From Hymenoscyphus infarciens (taxonomy: Eukaryota; Ascomycota; Leotiomycetes; Helotiales; Helotiaceae), in NCBI GenBank assembly GCA_001414345.1, contig LLCB01000011.1, positions 124,001 to 188,000 on the forward strand: a DNA stretch of 64,000 nt, in the 5' to 3' direction. Positions 11,848-24,163 of the stretch are shown piece after piece (positions within the stretch are counted from its first letter, which is position 1; each line of letters starts with the position of its first letter). The translations under genes and the position numbers were made by a program. Under the pieces are notes generated by a model, which was given only the letters and a program-made list of their open reading frames with translations, was not told the DNA's origin and did not search any database.

Positions 11848-14800
11848 TTAATTGAGGAAACCTTTACACGCCACTGTTCCACAGAGGCAGGGGATACGAT
11901 CCGTGCTACCGATCTCACGCTCAAATTTGTAATCGTATGTGAGTTCCTCGTCTATGTAACATTAGTAGTGATCTTGGAAGCGAGGGGAAAGAAACTTACT
12001 CATTGCAATATCACGTAATGCATAGATGACAATTCGCTTGCTCTTTTCGACCGTGATAATCTTCGCTGTGCAATTGGGCATGCAGCTGTGATTGATGAAC
12101 CTGGCAATTCCACCCTTCTTCGTGGCATCCACAACGGTATTCTCATCGATTCGGAAAAGGTAACTGCTCCCGATACCACTCTTGAGATAACGGTGTTCTC
12201 GGAGATCAGCAACCTGTTGGCGAACCTTCTCGCCAACATACTCAATGATCATATCGTTGATTGCAATGTTTTCCATGGCGTATAGCCCCCAGTTGTGAAT
12301 GGCGGATCGGGCAAATTTGACTGGCTTCTTTCGCTTTTTGAGTTGATTGAAAGATAGAACGTCAGAATCTCCTCCCAACGTCTTCTTTTGATCCTCAAGA
12401 CCTGCGACGAAGCGACGATTGTTGACACGAGTGGCTCGAGAATTGCCTTTGGCTTGCAGCTTTTCTGCTGCAATTCTAGCCGCTTCCGCCATTTCAGCAA
12501 CAATGTCTTTGCCGGCTTTCGAGGCTTGAGCTTCTCGCTCCTCGCGAGCTTTCTGAACCTTGATACGATGTGGAAGATACTTGGATTTTTCAGAATTCAT
12601 AATCTTCTTGTACCCTTCTGTCCTAGCACAGCCAGTCTTGTTCGGGACATAATAGCCTTCGACGATGTTTTCAGTGGTGACTGGTCCCCTTTGCCCGCCA
12701 CGATTGAGAGCTTTCATCTGCTCCTGCTGCCAAGTCCACGTGTCCACACTTGCCATGAGGAAATTAGATTTCGCTTTGCGCTTAAACGTGGCTAAGGCAG
12801 CGGGGTCGTCTTCATCGTCTCTGAGCATCCTCTGCAACCCATCCAAGTCCAAGATGTTGTCGAAAGAGTCCTCGATGGTTGGCTTGGGAGCATTGGTGGA
12901 CATGCCCCACTCGACTGAAGTCTCCACGGGTGCAGTCTCAATGACATCTTCTTCGTTGTGCTCACCATGATGGGAGGGTGGCGGCTCGCTTTGAGGTTGA
13001 AGGAGTTCTTCCATATAAATCCCTTCTTGCTGCCTCTTCAGAGCCTCTCGCTCCTCAAAGATCTGCTTTTTGGACTTCTTCTTTTTGCCTTTCGCAGCTT
13101 TCTTTTGCTTCAACTCGTAAGCAAGTTCTTCCTCTGTTTTGATTACCCCATCAATATCGGGCATAGGAGTATCCTCGTCAACAGTAGATGCAGAAAGGGG
13201 AAATTCTCGATCGATTTTATCAGCGTCAACACCAAAAAGTTCCTCGTCAGTTTTCTTTTGTCGCTTCAATGCGGCTTCGACTTGCAAATCAAGTTTCCGT
13301 TTCTTTGTAGGGACGATGGCATCGCCAACCACAAAAGCCACTTCGCTTGCCGAATCTTCGTCACGGGTATCGACAGATCCAGATTCTTCTTTGAATCTGT
13401 CCCTTTCCACCATCACATCCGTATCTTCGCCATCCGAGGACTCATCATCAGAGCTCATTCTACTTCGTGGTCGTGAGTCCGGTTCTTCTGTGTAGAGGGC
13501 GCGAGAGCGGTCTTCAACCTCGTCATCAGAAGAATCTTCTTCGATCCAACGATGTGCCAAGGGCCGCACAATGGGCTTTTTGGATTCTGGTCGATTCCTC
13601 CCGAACGGATCCTTGAAACCTACATTGTTGATCTTCTTGCTAAACTGGGCCTTTCTGATTCGTCCCAAAGTCTTCAAGTTCATTTTGGATCCAACAGTTC
13701 GGCGTTCGAAAGCATCAACCCGAGAGTTTGGCGTGCCAATGGGGCTACTATCTAGATCATCCTCGTGGATCAATGTCATCTTCAGGTCCTTGGGATCCGG
13801 AATGTTATATTTTCGCCTTTTGGCGGCGTGATTTGCCGGATCCATGTATTCATGCAATATCGGAGCAGCAAGTTTGGCCCGGATATTTTTCAATAGCTGG
13901 TCTTTCAATTCCCTTCGAATGACCTCCATAGCTTCTCTTGAAGGGTCGAAATTTCTGGCACGCTCTTTGCGCTCTTCCTCCAAATCCTTAGCCTCTTCTT
14001 TCTTACGTTCAAGTGCATCCTGCTTTTCTCGAAGCTCCAGGTCCCGACGGGCAGGGCTTCGACTCCGTCTGCGGTATTGCTCAGAGGAACCTTGCGCAAG
14101 TGATCGAGATCCATTGGTGCCATATGGATACATTTTCATCATCATTTCATATGTGAAGAAAGGTGTACCGTTTACTGATCGATAACAGCGGTCACATTCC
14201 CCTCTGCCATGCGAATTACTCGGGAAGATGATGTAGTAGCCATATCGGTCAAATTTGACATCAATCTCCCCAAAAAATCGCAGTCGCTTCCTAAGATGTG
14301 GTACTGTTGCTGCCAGTATTGGTACAGATTCCTTGGAAATGAATAAATATGGTTCTCGCTCCAGTTTCAGCGAAAGAGGTTGATCGTCTTCAAGTAGCTG
14401 TTGGGCCCTTGGTCTAGTAGGTACTATGGGAACAAAAGGCATCCGAGCAGCCCCTGCTCTATATGCTGCTGGTCCTTTCGGGGCAGTGGGTGGTGGTCCA
14501 GAGGATTTAACGACTTCTGCGGGTTTGGGGGCTGGAGGTGGCGGGGGTGCAGAAATTCCGGTCTTGGATTGCTTGAGGACTTCTTCCAGCATACGTCGAC
14601 TTTTCCTTCCATCGGGATCAAAAGAGACCTTGATATTTTTTGTGCCCATTCGCGAATTATTGCCTTTTCCTACTGCCAATCTCGCAGCCTGGGTCGCAGT
14701 CACAGGAGGAATTCCCTTGACTGATTTGTCTCTGTAGCGAAATGTTCCAAAACCCAAGCAGCTGCCAGTCTCAGGATGAAGTTTATTACTGCTCTCTGCA

Positions 14801-15791
14801 ATTTCACCAAAACTCGAGAAATATGCTGTTACATGGGAGAAATTATACAATGGATCAAACCCCATAACGACTACCTGGGTAGGAGGGCCTGGGCCGAGGG
14901 ATGTTTTCGGGTCATATTTGTATGGTCGCAGAAGCTCGGGCGCATGAAGCAATTGCGACTTTGGCATATGGAAATTGGTGTTGATGTAACCCAATATTCC
15001 GCCTTTCGCCAATCGCGGATCCGCCGGGGGAGCGTCATCTTCTTCCTGCAAAGCCATTAGCTAGACATTCACACAAACAAGATGACGCTCCCCGCAGATT
15101 GTATACGTACCAAACCAAACTCCTTATAAACCACCTTCGCCTTTTTATTCTTGGAAGACGATATTGTTTTGTCGGTCAAAGGATCGTATATACATTTTGT
15201 GCCCTTTATGCCTTTATTCGGATCTCGAGCGAAGATTCGGGGGTTTGTAGGTTCTGGTTCTGCCATAGCAGGTTGCGCTTGTGGGACGTCATGCGGGGCC
15301 GTGTTGGTATCTGCAGTGAGCCCGCTTGATGGGACACCGGATTTATGATTGTGAGGACTTGTGATCCGATTTGGAGAAGAATCGATGTTCGTCAAAGGAG
15401 TCAAACTGCTTGTATTCTTCGAACCACTCGCAGACATGTTGGAGTGTGGCGCCGGGGCACTGAAAACAGAAGATACCGTGCTTGCGTGCGAGCTTGCAGA
15501 GCCAACACCATTGAGGAGGAGGTCACCCTGTAGGGATTCGTTGTCGTCTGCCTGGGAGGTTGGCATAACTTCTGGGGGAGATATCTTGTTCTCGCCGCTG
15601 CCACGAGGGGTGAGACCAGCATCGTCGCTGATTGCCAGTGAATTCGAGAGGACAGCCTGAGCATTCGCAGCCTTGACTCTAGGAGATTCCTGAATCTGCG
15701 ACGATTTGACCTTCTCACGTTCTTTTGCTTTGTCCTTGGCGGCCCTAGGGGCAGAGGGGAAAAACTGCGCGAAACTTGCACCGCCAGACAT
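11848..15791 (-). CDS. SET1: Set1, histone H3 lysine-4 methyltransferase (COMPASS catalytic subunit)
   Basis: Nuclear methyltransferase that trimethylates H3K4 at active promoters as part of COMPASS. Exons 15111-15791, 12000-15045 and 11848-11951 give 1276 aa, a usual size for ascomycete Set1. In order: a low-complexity N-terminus starting [15 protein letters not shown]; an RRM from about residue 280 ([13 protein letters not shown]); a second RRM-like SET-associated block (about 450-530); an acidic and Lys-rich linker; the N-SET region (EWGMSTNAP...DTWTWQQEQ); and the SET domain from about 1145 ([37 protein letters not shown]). The 62-nt-range last intron splits [12 protein letters not shown], and the post-[16 protein letters not shown] ends the protein. 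The 65-nt first intron has a GCTAATG branch-like site, and its acceptor joins KEFGL to [12 protein letters not shown]. Confidence 0.96.
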
Positions 15792-18066
15792 CGTGGCACA
15801 AAGATCGATCTACCTCTTCCTCCGCCAGCCAACCCTCATATCTTGTGTGCAGTGCAGTAAGGCTGTAGCATGCAGTTGAAAGCAACGGTGGCGGGCAAGT
15901 ATGTGTACGAGCGCAAAGAGGGAGATGTGGCCCACGCGACGCCCTCGAGGGATAGGGAAGGACAGATGTATGGCGCAGTAGGGGGCTGAAAGAGAGGATA
16001 TTGGTTCGTAAGATTCGTCGCGCAGGTTCAATGAAGGCTTGCTAGGGGCGAGTCGATGGATATGAAAGGGTTCGTGGGGGTGAGAGCGATGGAAAGTTGA
16101 GGTGTTGTTGGGCTTTGGGGTTGCGGAATGTTCCCAAGTTCCTGCCTAGTCCGCATTAGGACATGGGTGGAAGTCTTTTTGAGAGCGACTCATGGGCCTG
16201 AGGACAAACAATACTATTATTTTAGAACAATCGGTACTCAACTCTTCATTCACTTTTGGTTGCCAATATCTACTTACTCACCTTCATCTACCAAACCCTC
16301 ACTTTCAAAACCAATTAATCTCATCGTTTTGGGCTCAAAAAGGGCCAATGTATCTTCACGTCAATGGCTGAAGCGATCGGGCATCTAGAACCCGCGCGCA
16401 AAACACACGAAACTCTCACGACGAAGACTATGACGCGACAACTTCACCCTACAGGCTCTACAATTATATGAAACTCACAAACAAGCTTCCCCTATTCACT
16501 CGCGAGGCTGCCATACATTTCCCAGTTCATTTTCCATACATGAATCGATGATGATGCATTACAAGTTTTCCTCTGGCTGCAAGTAAACCCCTTTAAACAC
16601 GCACGTGCCCAGCCTACCCCCCTATTCCAGAAACAAGACACTTCATCGTTGCAAAAAGGGTACTGCAGTAGAACCTTCGGGTCTAACGGCAGTTGTCTTT
16701 TGGCAAAACTGTTTCCCTAAAAATCCCTTGCCATGGATTTCCTTCTTGGTCTGATGCTTGTGAAAATCACGTGGAGTCCAGGGAAGGAGGATACCTAGGG
16801 TAGCAAATACCGAAATGGGAGTGTACTTTGGAAGTTTAGTCAGATATCCAGTCCTTCACCGTAAAATTCCTCCCTTCAATATTTTTACTCTCACTACTTG
16901 GTTTTTGGAGAAAGATACTTAAAGTCCAGGCATCGCCTGATCACTATGAAATGATATTCGTTAATTAACTTAATTGTCTGAGAAGAATTAGGACTGTGAT
17001 CATACCATCCCTCTTTTAAAAGTTAATTTGAGTCTTCTGAATGTCTTAGAACAATATTGAATTAGCAAATAATGTTAAGGCGTAGGCTGAACCATGGCAC
17101 GGCCTCATTCAGTAGTTTGGTACAGCTTTTTCTCTATTTCTTGACAATGTATAGCTTACTCAACATATATTCCGAAAGTCTACAGCATGGCGAACTTCTG
17201 AACAAAAGTGTGGCTTTCGATTACGGAAACTTCGTAGATTTGAGAATAAATAAAAAATGAGTTGACTCACGAGAAATTTCATCTTGCGACCAGACTCACC
17301 CCTTTTGAAAAGTTTCTTGTTCTCAACTACATCTAACTCACCGCACGGGCCATAAGAGTAATGAGATATTGAACCTTTTATGTACTTAATAGAAAACGCT
17401 GCCTTTTGCCTGAACATTGTCATCTTAAGCGAGACAGCGTTCTACTTGAAGCTTCTGCTAGAGTTCCATTTTGAATTAAACTTATTCGTACAAGTAAGAT
17501 ACTCGGTCATTTCTCTTAGCTCTCCGTACACGGAAAATGTGGAAACCACAGTTATTGAGCGTGAAGACGTGGAAGGAGAAAGAGATGTGGTTTCTGTTTC
17601 TTCTACACTTGCTTGAAGAATGCATATAACACTGAATTTTTTGAAGAACACCACGTTGAATCTTATATTGAAAGGGTTTTCTCATTGTTTTTCAATGAAT
17701 GTTATATTCTGTGAATTATGGAGGAGTACCCAGGTACATGTTTTCGTGTAACTCGAGATTGCGAGTAAACTAGCAAATTGACGAGTAAGCTACAAAGCAT
17801 TTGGGGGCCAAAAAGAAATCAACGTGTAAGCCAATGAGTAAGCCAACGAGTAACAAGCAAGCCAGTAATCAGCATGTAAGCCGACAATTCACGAGTAAGC
17901 CAGCAGTTAGCGCATCTAGAACAAGTGTTTTGTTCAGAATAAGTTACAAAGAAACCTTGATGTCTACTTCACTTTAATGGTTATCATTCTAGATTTTCTC
18001 TCCCCTTCTAAAAGACATCAACCTCTAGACAGGAATTCTAACATCTGCTTCCAAATCATCGACCAA
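15792..18066. other. Intergenic region upstream of Set1 and downstream of Ilv3-type gene
   Basis: About 2.3 kb without a supportable gene. The first several hundred bases are presumably the Set1 promoter and leader. The middle becomes AT-rich, and the end carries a degenerate repeat array at 17755-17912. Confidence 0.5.
17755..17912. repeat. Degenerate GAGTAAGCCA minisatellite
   Basis: Around ten imperfect units with core RNGAGTAAGCCA separated by 1-15 variable bases. The core matches the array at 8119-8290, about 9.5 kb away. It lies about 155 bp beyond the stop codon of the dehydratase gene, so part of it could be transcribed in that gene's 3' UTR. Confidence 0.55.
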
Positions 18067-20376
18067 TTAGAAGAGATCTGTCATCGCACCGTGACTAGCA
18101 TCCCCCACCAATCTAGCATACTTCGCCAAAGCACCTCTATTGACAGCACTTCTTGGAGGCTTCCAAGACTTCATCCTCTCCGCAATCTCATCATCACTGA
18201 CATCCATGCTCAAGGAATTCGTTTCTGCCGAGATAGTGACCATGTCCCCATCTCGCACCACAGCGATCGGTCCTCCAACTACACAAAATTAGCATAACTC
18301 GCGATAAACAAAAACAACGTCTTACCAGCAGCTTCCGGCACAACATGGCCCACGATAAATCCATGACTTGCTCCCGAGTATCGGCCATCAGTAACAAGTG
18401 CCACGTTTTTCAATCCAGCCCCCATGATCGCCGCACTAGCTTTTAGTTGCTCTGGCATCCCGGGACCACCTTTGGGACCTTCATATCTCACGATGAGGAC
18501 CAGGTTTTCCCCATGCGGAATTTCCCCCTTTCCAAGGGCATCGTTCAGCTCGAATTCCTTATTAAAGACACGAGCTTTACCGGTAAAGCTCAATCCTTCC
18601 TTGCCGGTGATTTTTGCAACAGCCCCACCAGGGCTCAAGTTCCCCCTCAGGATTTGCAGATGCCCGCTCTTCTTAATAGGGTTAGAAAGTGGTCGGATGA
18701 TGGTCTGATCTTGTGGCAGGGAGGGAAATGGCTCTAAGTTCTCTCCTAAAGTCTTGCCAGTGACTGTGGGGATTTTTCCATTTATGAGTCCGGCAGCCAC
18801 AAGGAACTTCAATACAGAGGGGGTTCCACCGATGTCGTACAGATCCTCCATAAGATACTTGCCGGATGGTGCCAGATCAGCAAGGAAGGGGATTCTATCA
18901 CTCACTCTCTGGACATCGTCTAGAGTGAGTGACACTTCAGCCGTGCCTGCCATTGCTAGGAAGTGAAGCACTCCGTTTGTTGATCCTCCCAATGCCATTG
19001 TCAAGACTAGAGCATTCTCAAAGGACGCTTTGGTCATGAGATCTCTTGGCCTAATGTTTTTCTCCATGCAGATCTTGATCGCCTCAGCGGCATTGGTACA
19101 CTCTCGCATCTTAGCTGGAGACTCGGCCGGGTTTGAAGACGATCCCGGCAGACACAAGCCCATTGCTTCAATTGCAGTTGACATGGTGTTTGCAGTAAAC
19201 ATTCCACCGCACTAAAATACACATTAGCGGTAGGAACCAATTTCACGAAATTAAATGTAAGGGGAATCTGAACAAGGAAAACGCACAGCTCCAGCACCAG
19301 GACAAGAGTGCTTCTCTAGATCCTCCATAACATCACTAGGCGTGGCACCATTCGTTGCAGCTTCTGCAGTGGGATGAAGTTTGTTGTAAGTAAAAGCACC
19401 GGCAGCTTCGTAACATGTCCCGATATTGACACTTTTGCCTAGAAGCTTAGAGTGACCTCTCTTGATACTACCCCCATAAATCATCACGAAAGGCCGGTTA
19501 TGGCGAGCTGCTGCCATGATGACTCCCGGCATGTTCTTATCACAACCGGGTATTGAGATGTTTGCATCGTGGTGCTGTGCACATGTGCTGTTGGATTATC
19601 AGAACCTCCGCTGAGACTAAAGAAACATAAGCGGCATAATATTTTCCGCATAAAAGGACTCGTGGATACTTACACAGTCTCGATTGAGTCGGCAATAATC
19701 TCTCTAGTTTGTAGAGAGAATCGCATTCCTTCTCCGCCCATTGTGACTAGCTTTCGTGAGCAATGTTCAATTGATAATGAAGAAAGCCCATTTTCTAACT
19801 TACTCGCATCCGAGACTCCAACAGTGTTGAATTGCCATCCAAGCATTCCTTGTTTCTGTACTGCTTGCTTCACTATTTTACCAAGTTCATGCACTACGTT
19901 GATCAGCTGGAGGGAAATTAAACAACCTCATCTTAGAACGTACAATGCATGCTATTCGAAGATCAATTTTGTAAGACTTTAATAATGTTTACTAATTGGA
20001 GACTTACTTGCAAGGATTGCCTTCCCACTGAAAAGACGTAGAATCAGTAACCAAGCCATTCTCAAATATTTTCAAAATTTCTTACCCATACTGTTGAAAT
20101 ACCAACGTGTGGAGACGACTTCATAGACTCTCTATCCGGGACGCCGGCTGCGTACAGCATAGCTTGAGCACCGGGGAACTCATGGCCTGCGAGGGACAAT
20201 TAGTCTCGTATCTTTTCATACTTTGGACACAAAGTACTTTCCGCACCTTTCGTGATAGTAGAACTCCAACGATTCAACGCTAGCTTTCCGTCTTCGCCCT
20301 TGGTACCTGGTTCCAAACTTGGAAATTGGATATACCGTGGTTTCTCTGGGATGTGTTCTTGGGTTGGAGACTCCAT
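18067..20376 (-). CDS. ILV3-like: Dihydroxy-acid dehydratase (Ilv3 paralog), nine exons including an 8-nt microexon
   Basis: Fe-S dehydratase that converts 2,3-dihydroxy-3-methylbutanoate or pentanoate to the 2-keto acid in valine/isoleucine synthesis. Exons that keep frame: 20247-20376, 20086-20186, 20008-20027 (20 nt), 19944-19951 (8 nt), 19804-19893, 19674-19746, 19287-19587, 18326-19211 and 18067-18278, giving 606 aa. Conserved pieces join across the junctions: [85 protein letters not shown] and [15 protein letters not shown]. Cluster cysteines lie in EGNPC, PGCDKN and ACGGM. The microexon is required to read NMHLHELGKIV instead of a stop. No clear Arg-rich mitochondrial presequence follows the chosen ATG, so this may be a paralog rather than the main mitochondrial enzyme. 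An upstream in-frame ATG at 20529 seems less likely. Confidence 0.92.
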
Positions 20377-21397
20377 GTTGATCTCAGCACCTGACAGACA
20401 GTCGTTTCTTAGGTAGTGATAGAAAAACAAGTTTGATGTCTGGAAAAGACTTAAAGAAAGGGGTAGATTTGTGTAGCTGCGTGGATGCTCTTGAGTGGGA
20501 GAAAAAGGAAGTCGATATGGGGTCTCCATTCGAACCCCGCTGTTCGGGACTGCAGCTATGACCCACCTTGGGGTGAAAGTTACCTATGAAGGCGAGAACA
20601 TTGGTCAACAAATTTAGTAGCGTAGGTCCCTGATGGATGGCGTGAGGTGGCCATCGGAATAGGGGAGACCAACCATGGCTGAAGCCTCCGTTTTCGGGAG
20701 GGCGATTAGTAGCTATTTCCTTCAGTACACTCCGATCTGAGTACCACTTAGAAGCTTGAGCTGAAGGCACCAAAAGAGAATGAAGCCATCGATATCGGCA
20801 CTTCGGGTCAAATTCGCAGCGACATCAAAATTGACAACCTTGTACATTGTCTTCAGCGGCTTTGTTTCCTTTCTGTGTGTCACCTTGAGCTGGATACCCT
20901 CCGATTTTGACACCCGTATCAATGCCACAGAATCATGTAATACTCAATAAATTATAAATAAAAGGATAGAAGACTTATACCATTAGTTAATTAGGGGTTA
21001 GAGGAACAGTTCTAGATTTTTTGGTATTTTTACGTCCTCTTTTAGCTGCTAGCTCCCGGTAGACCAAAAAAAAGGCACCACAATTTAGGACCGTACCAAA
21101 ATTCTACGTAATAAATCAATAACAAGTAATCTTAAAAGTATAACAAAAATATGAACAGATGCGCAAAGTTGTAATCTACCTTTCTCTAAGTCTTGAAAGG
21201 TTTTAACTTGTTTGCGTCGAGATATGAGCGTTGGTACTTCTCGTAGACTGAAGTAATGGTGCCACTTATTTGGGTCAAAGTCGGCTTACGGGTAATCTTA
21301 ATTCCGCTGATCAGTGTGAATATTTACAGAACAATACCGACTAGTTGAGTTAAGTACCAAACACAACACCAAGCGCAAAGCGACCCCAGCACAAAAA
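20377..21397. promoter_or_regulatory. Divergent promoter region, Ilv3-type gene (-) and HSBP1-like gene (+)
   Basis: About 1 kb between two divergent start codons, so it must carry both promoters. Open frames on the minus strand (20384-20773, 20722-20928) show no family signature and no splicing into the neighbour. I could not define core elements with confidence. Confidence 0.45.
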
Positions 21398-21863
21398 ATG
21401 GCAGACAATCCACAATCAAGCTCGCCCGGTGGCGATCAGAGCCACTTGAGCACCACCTCTGTAAGTTCATTCTCCAGGGTGTTCCCCACATCTAGAATCC
21501 CCGCTGTGCTACCTACCCAAGAGAATCATTGCTGGAAAGAATTCAAAACTAACAGCATACACCCCAGACAACCACAGACGACACATCAATCAATGCCCAA
21601 GCCGAGCTCTCCGTCAAAATCGACGATTTGCTGAATCAACTCTCAAACAAATTCGCCGGCGTATCGAGCGAGATATTTGCAAAGAGTACGGTATCTCAAG
21701 ACCCAGGGTGGAAAGATATAGCTCGATGGGATCTAGCTAACAACTTGTCTCTGGAATAGTGGACGAAATGTCGCGACGCTTAGACAACCTCGAGCAAAAC
21801 CTACAAGCAAATAACGAGCAGCCTGGAAGCAGAGATGGGAAGAGTAGTCCTACGAAGATGTGA
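21398..21863 (+). CDS. Heat-shock-factor-binding protein 1-like coiled-coil protein
   Basis: Small coiled-coil protein of the HSBP1 family; animal members bind heat-shock factor trimers and damp the response, and a role at endosomes (WASH complex assembly) is also known. Exons 21398-21460, 21568-21685 and 21760-21863 give 94 aa. A Ser/Gln-rich start is followed by the family core: LSVKIDDLLNQLSNKFAGV, SSEIFAKMDEMSRRLDNLE and QNLQANN. Hydrophobic residues fall at heptad a/d positions over about 40 residues. The tail is polar and ends SPTKM. Donors GTAAGT and GTACGG; phases 0 and 1 join correctly. Function in this fungus is inferred from the family only. Confidence 0.88.
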
Positions 21864-22190
21864 ATACATTCCAGGCACCAAGACGGGAATAGTTTCAGGA
21901 ACGATAATGGGAAAGGCTTCTTATGGAGGCGGGTATACACACTTGGGAGGTGTCCATGGCAGGGCATCATTGACAATACAACTACGCATTTCTAGTGGTC
22001 AAGAGGCAAAAGCAAGGGGTACTGGATTTCACTGGGTTACGCAGGAGTTAAGGGTCCTTTCAGTCATGATACCAAGTAGAGCAAAACACCAATTAATGTC
22101 CAAGTAAAAAAAGATTCAATTTTCCCAACCTGTCAGAGCCCGTGTCAAAAACAACAGGCTCCCTAAACTAATACTAACATAACTAGTAGT

Positions 22191-23387
22191 TTACAATTCA
22201 GACTTGCCAGTAACCTCTGCAATAAATCTCTTGAGGATGTTGGTCTTGCTTGTGAACTCATCCAGCTTGGCTGGTGCCAAACCGCCCTTCTTGATGATAC
22301 CATCCAAACGAGCCAACTCCTTTGCGGCGTAGCCCTCGCTCTTGGACAACTTGTCAAAGACACGGACGTAGTACTCAGCATATTTGTACTGAGCATCCTC
22401 CTTAAAGCCCTTAGCGGCCTTAGTAGCTTCAGCAGCAACCTCAGCAATGCTTGAACCTCCGGTGAACTTGGCAACAATACTGTCCAAAGCTTCAATTGTG
22501 CCTGCGGTAGCATCGAGTCCTCCTCCTGGTGTACGGTGGGTACCAGCCTTCTCGTTCAAGAATTTGATGATATCTGGTTGTGTTCGTCCGCTGCTGTAGT
22601 CCTCTGGCTTTGTGCTGCCCTTGGGGAAGAACTTGATGGTGGGGTATGAGGAGACTCCTTGGTCGGAGGCAGTGGCCTTTGAGTTATCAGCTTCGGCATC
22701 GACCTTGGCGACAACCACATTTGGCTCGTTGACGAAATCTTGAGCGACCTTCTCCCAGATTGGTGCAAGAGTCTTGCAGTCTATGCATTCCAGTTAGCAT
22801 GTAGCCCTTCCAAGGCACGGAAAATAGAACTTACGTCCACACCAAGGAGCGGTGAAAGCAACCAAAACATCCTTATCCCCACCGATTGTGCTCTTAAAAG
22901 AAGTATCGGTCAACATCTCAACCTGGCTAGGCGCAACCCTCGCCTTCTTAGCCTTAACTCCAGTCTTCTTTGAAATAAACTCGGACAAACTCTCCAAATC
23001 CCTCCCTCCATTATAATCCTCTGGCTTCTCACTCTTTCCGTCAAAGAACTTGATCGTAGGGAATCCCTGGACACCGAATCTCTTTCCAAGGGACTTCTCA
23101 GCATCGGCATCCACCTTGGCAATGATAACCTGATCTTTGGCAAAGGCGAAGTTTTGTGCGAGCTGCTCGTATACTGGGGCGAGGGTCTTGCAGTGTCCAC
23201 ACCATGGTGCGAAGAACTCGACGAGTGCGGGCTTTCCGGTGAGGACGAGCTTGTCGAAGTTATCTGGGATGAGGTCGATGACAGCGGAACCGTCGTATGT
23301 TGGTGGTGGTCCTCCAGGTCCAGCTGCGAAGGAAACGGTGGCGAACGCAGTCGCTGCGAGCGCTAGGCTCTGTAGTAACTGAACCAT
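22191..23387 (-). CDS. tigA-like: ER protein disulfide isomerase, two thioredoxin domains plus ERp29-like C-terminus
   Basis: Oxidative folding catalyst of the ER lumen, of the ERp38/TigA type. Exons 22835-23387 and 22191-22780 give 380 aa. A signal peptide (about residues 1-22: hydrophobic LLQSLALAATAFATVSFA) is followed by thioredoxin domain 1 with CGHC at 63-66, domain 2 with CGHC at 183-186, and a helical ERp29-type C-terminal domain (about 275-375). The intron interrupts the second active site between CG and HC, and the phase restores APWCGHCKTLAP. The last four residues are KSEL, a variant of the K/HDEL retrieval signal. Each thioredoxin domain also has the GF/YPTIKFF cis-proline strand. 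It converges on the HSBP1-like gene. Confidence 0.94.
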
Positions 23388-23455
23388 ATTGTTTGTGATC
23401 TTGGGTGTGTATTTGTTCTTAACCTCGAAATTTAAAATAAAATCCAGGTGTTGTT

Positions 23456-23462
23456 TTTTATA
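23456..23462 (-). promoter_or_regulatory. Probable TATA box of the PDI gene
   Basis: On the minus strand TATAAAA lies about 70 bp upstream of the PDI start codon, within an A-rich segment. Spacing suits a fungal core promoter. I saw no clear unfolded-protein-response element nearby. Confidence 0.4.
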
Positions 23463-23856
23463 TGTGGCGGAAGGTCGATTTCAAACCAGATATGGACAGA
23501 TAGCTAGCTTGAGCTTGGACGAATGGTGGCGCAAGCCTGGAAGGCCCTGGCAGAGCTAAACGCCTAAAATTTTGGCCCCACCTGGAAATAGCCCCTAAAG
23601 GTGCTCGTTTTCAGTTGATTTTCAACTAATAATTTCGAATTATTGAACCACATAACCCAGAGTACTCATTGTTCGAAAGCATTATAAAGTTTCTAGGGCA
23701 ATATTAACCGTACTGTTAAGCTGAAACAACGAGAGCTATCTACAGCTACTTTTATTGCGCATGGCGAGAGGTTTTCCACTATGGCAAGTGTATCTAAGCA
23801 AGTCAGGACCCCCTTTCCTTAAGATCAGATTTCTTCAAGTCACTTTAATCTCCAAA

Positions 23857-24045
23857 ATGAGCTATGTACAACTATCTACAGAGATTCTTAAATCTTCCTT
23901 CCAACGCCATTCAGTTTGTACCTGCCATCCCGACTTCCTCAAGGATGCTCCGGATCAAGGAATTGTAGTCGACTATGGTTCATGCACAAGAAACTGTGCA
24001 TTCTGTGGGCATACCGGCTCATTTACCGCCCATCGTTGTCCATAA
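23857..24045 (+). CDS. Short Cys-rich open frame, possible small or relic gene
   Basis: A 62-codon frame from an ATG reads MSYVQLSTEILKSSF, then a Cys/His-rich part with CTC and, near the end, CAFCGHTGSFTAHRC. The last part resembles a zinc-knuckle spacing (CxxCG...H.C) but does not match the standard CCHC motif. No intron signals or family were recognised. The region downstream shows a decayed coiled-coil frame, so both could be pieces of one dead gene. It may equally be chance. Confidence 0.2.
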   Translation: MSYVQLSTEILKSSFQRHSVCTCHPDFLKDAPDQGIVVDYGSCTRNCAFCGHTGSFTAHRCP

Positions 24046-24163
24046 GAGGGCATTTTTGGGACTTATCCAATGAGGCGCTTAAAAAACTTGTACGTAGCAT
24101 CCCAACACAAATTCTGATTTTCCTAATTCATTACAAAGGGCGTCACCTCTCAGAGCTTAAGTG

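Noticed and set aside
12958..13476. 172-codon antisense frame inside Set1
   Set aside because: It mirrors the low-complexity linker of Set1 and has no start context, homology or splice logic.
20384..20773. 129-codon minus-strand frame and an in-frame upstream ATG for the dehydratase
   Set aside because: Sequence before residue 1 of the chosen start does not resemble the family, and no splice site links it.
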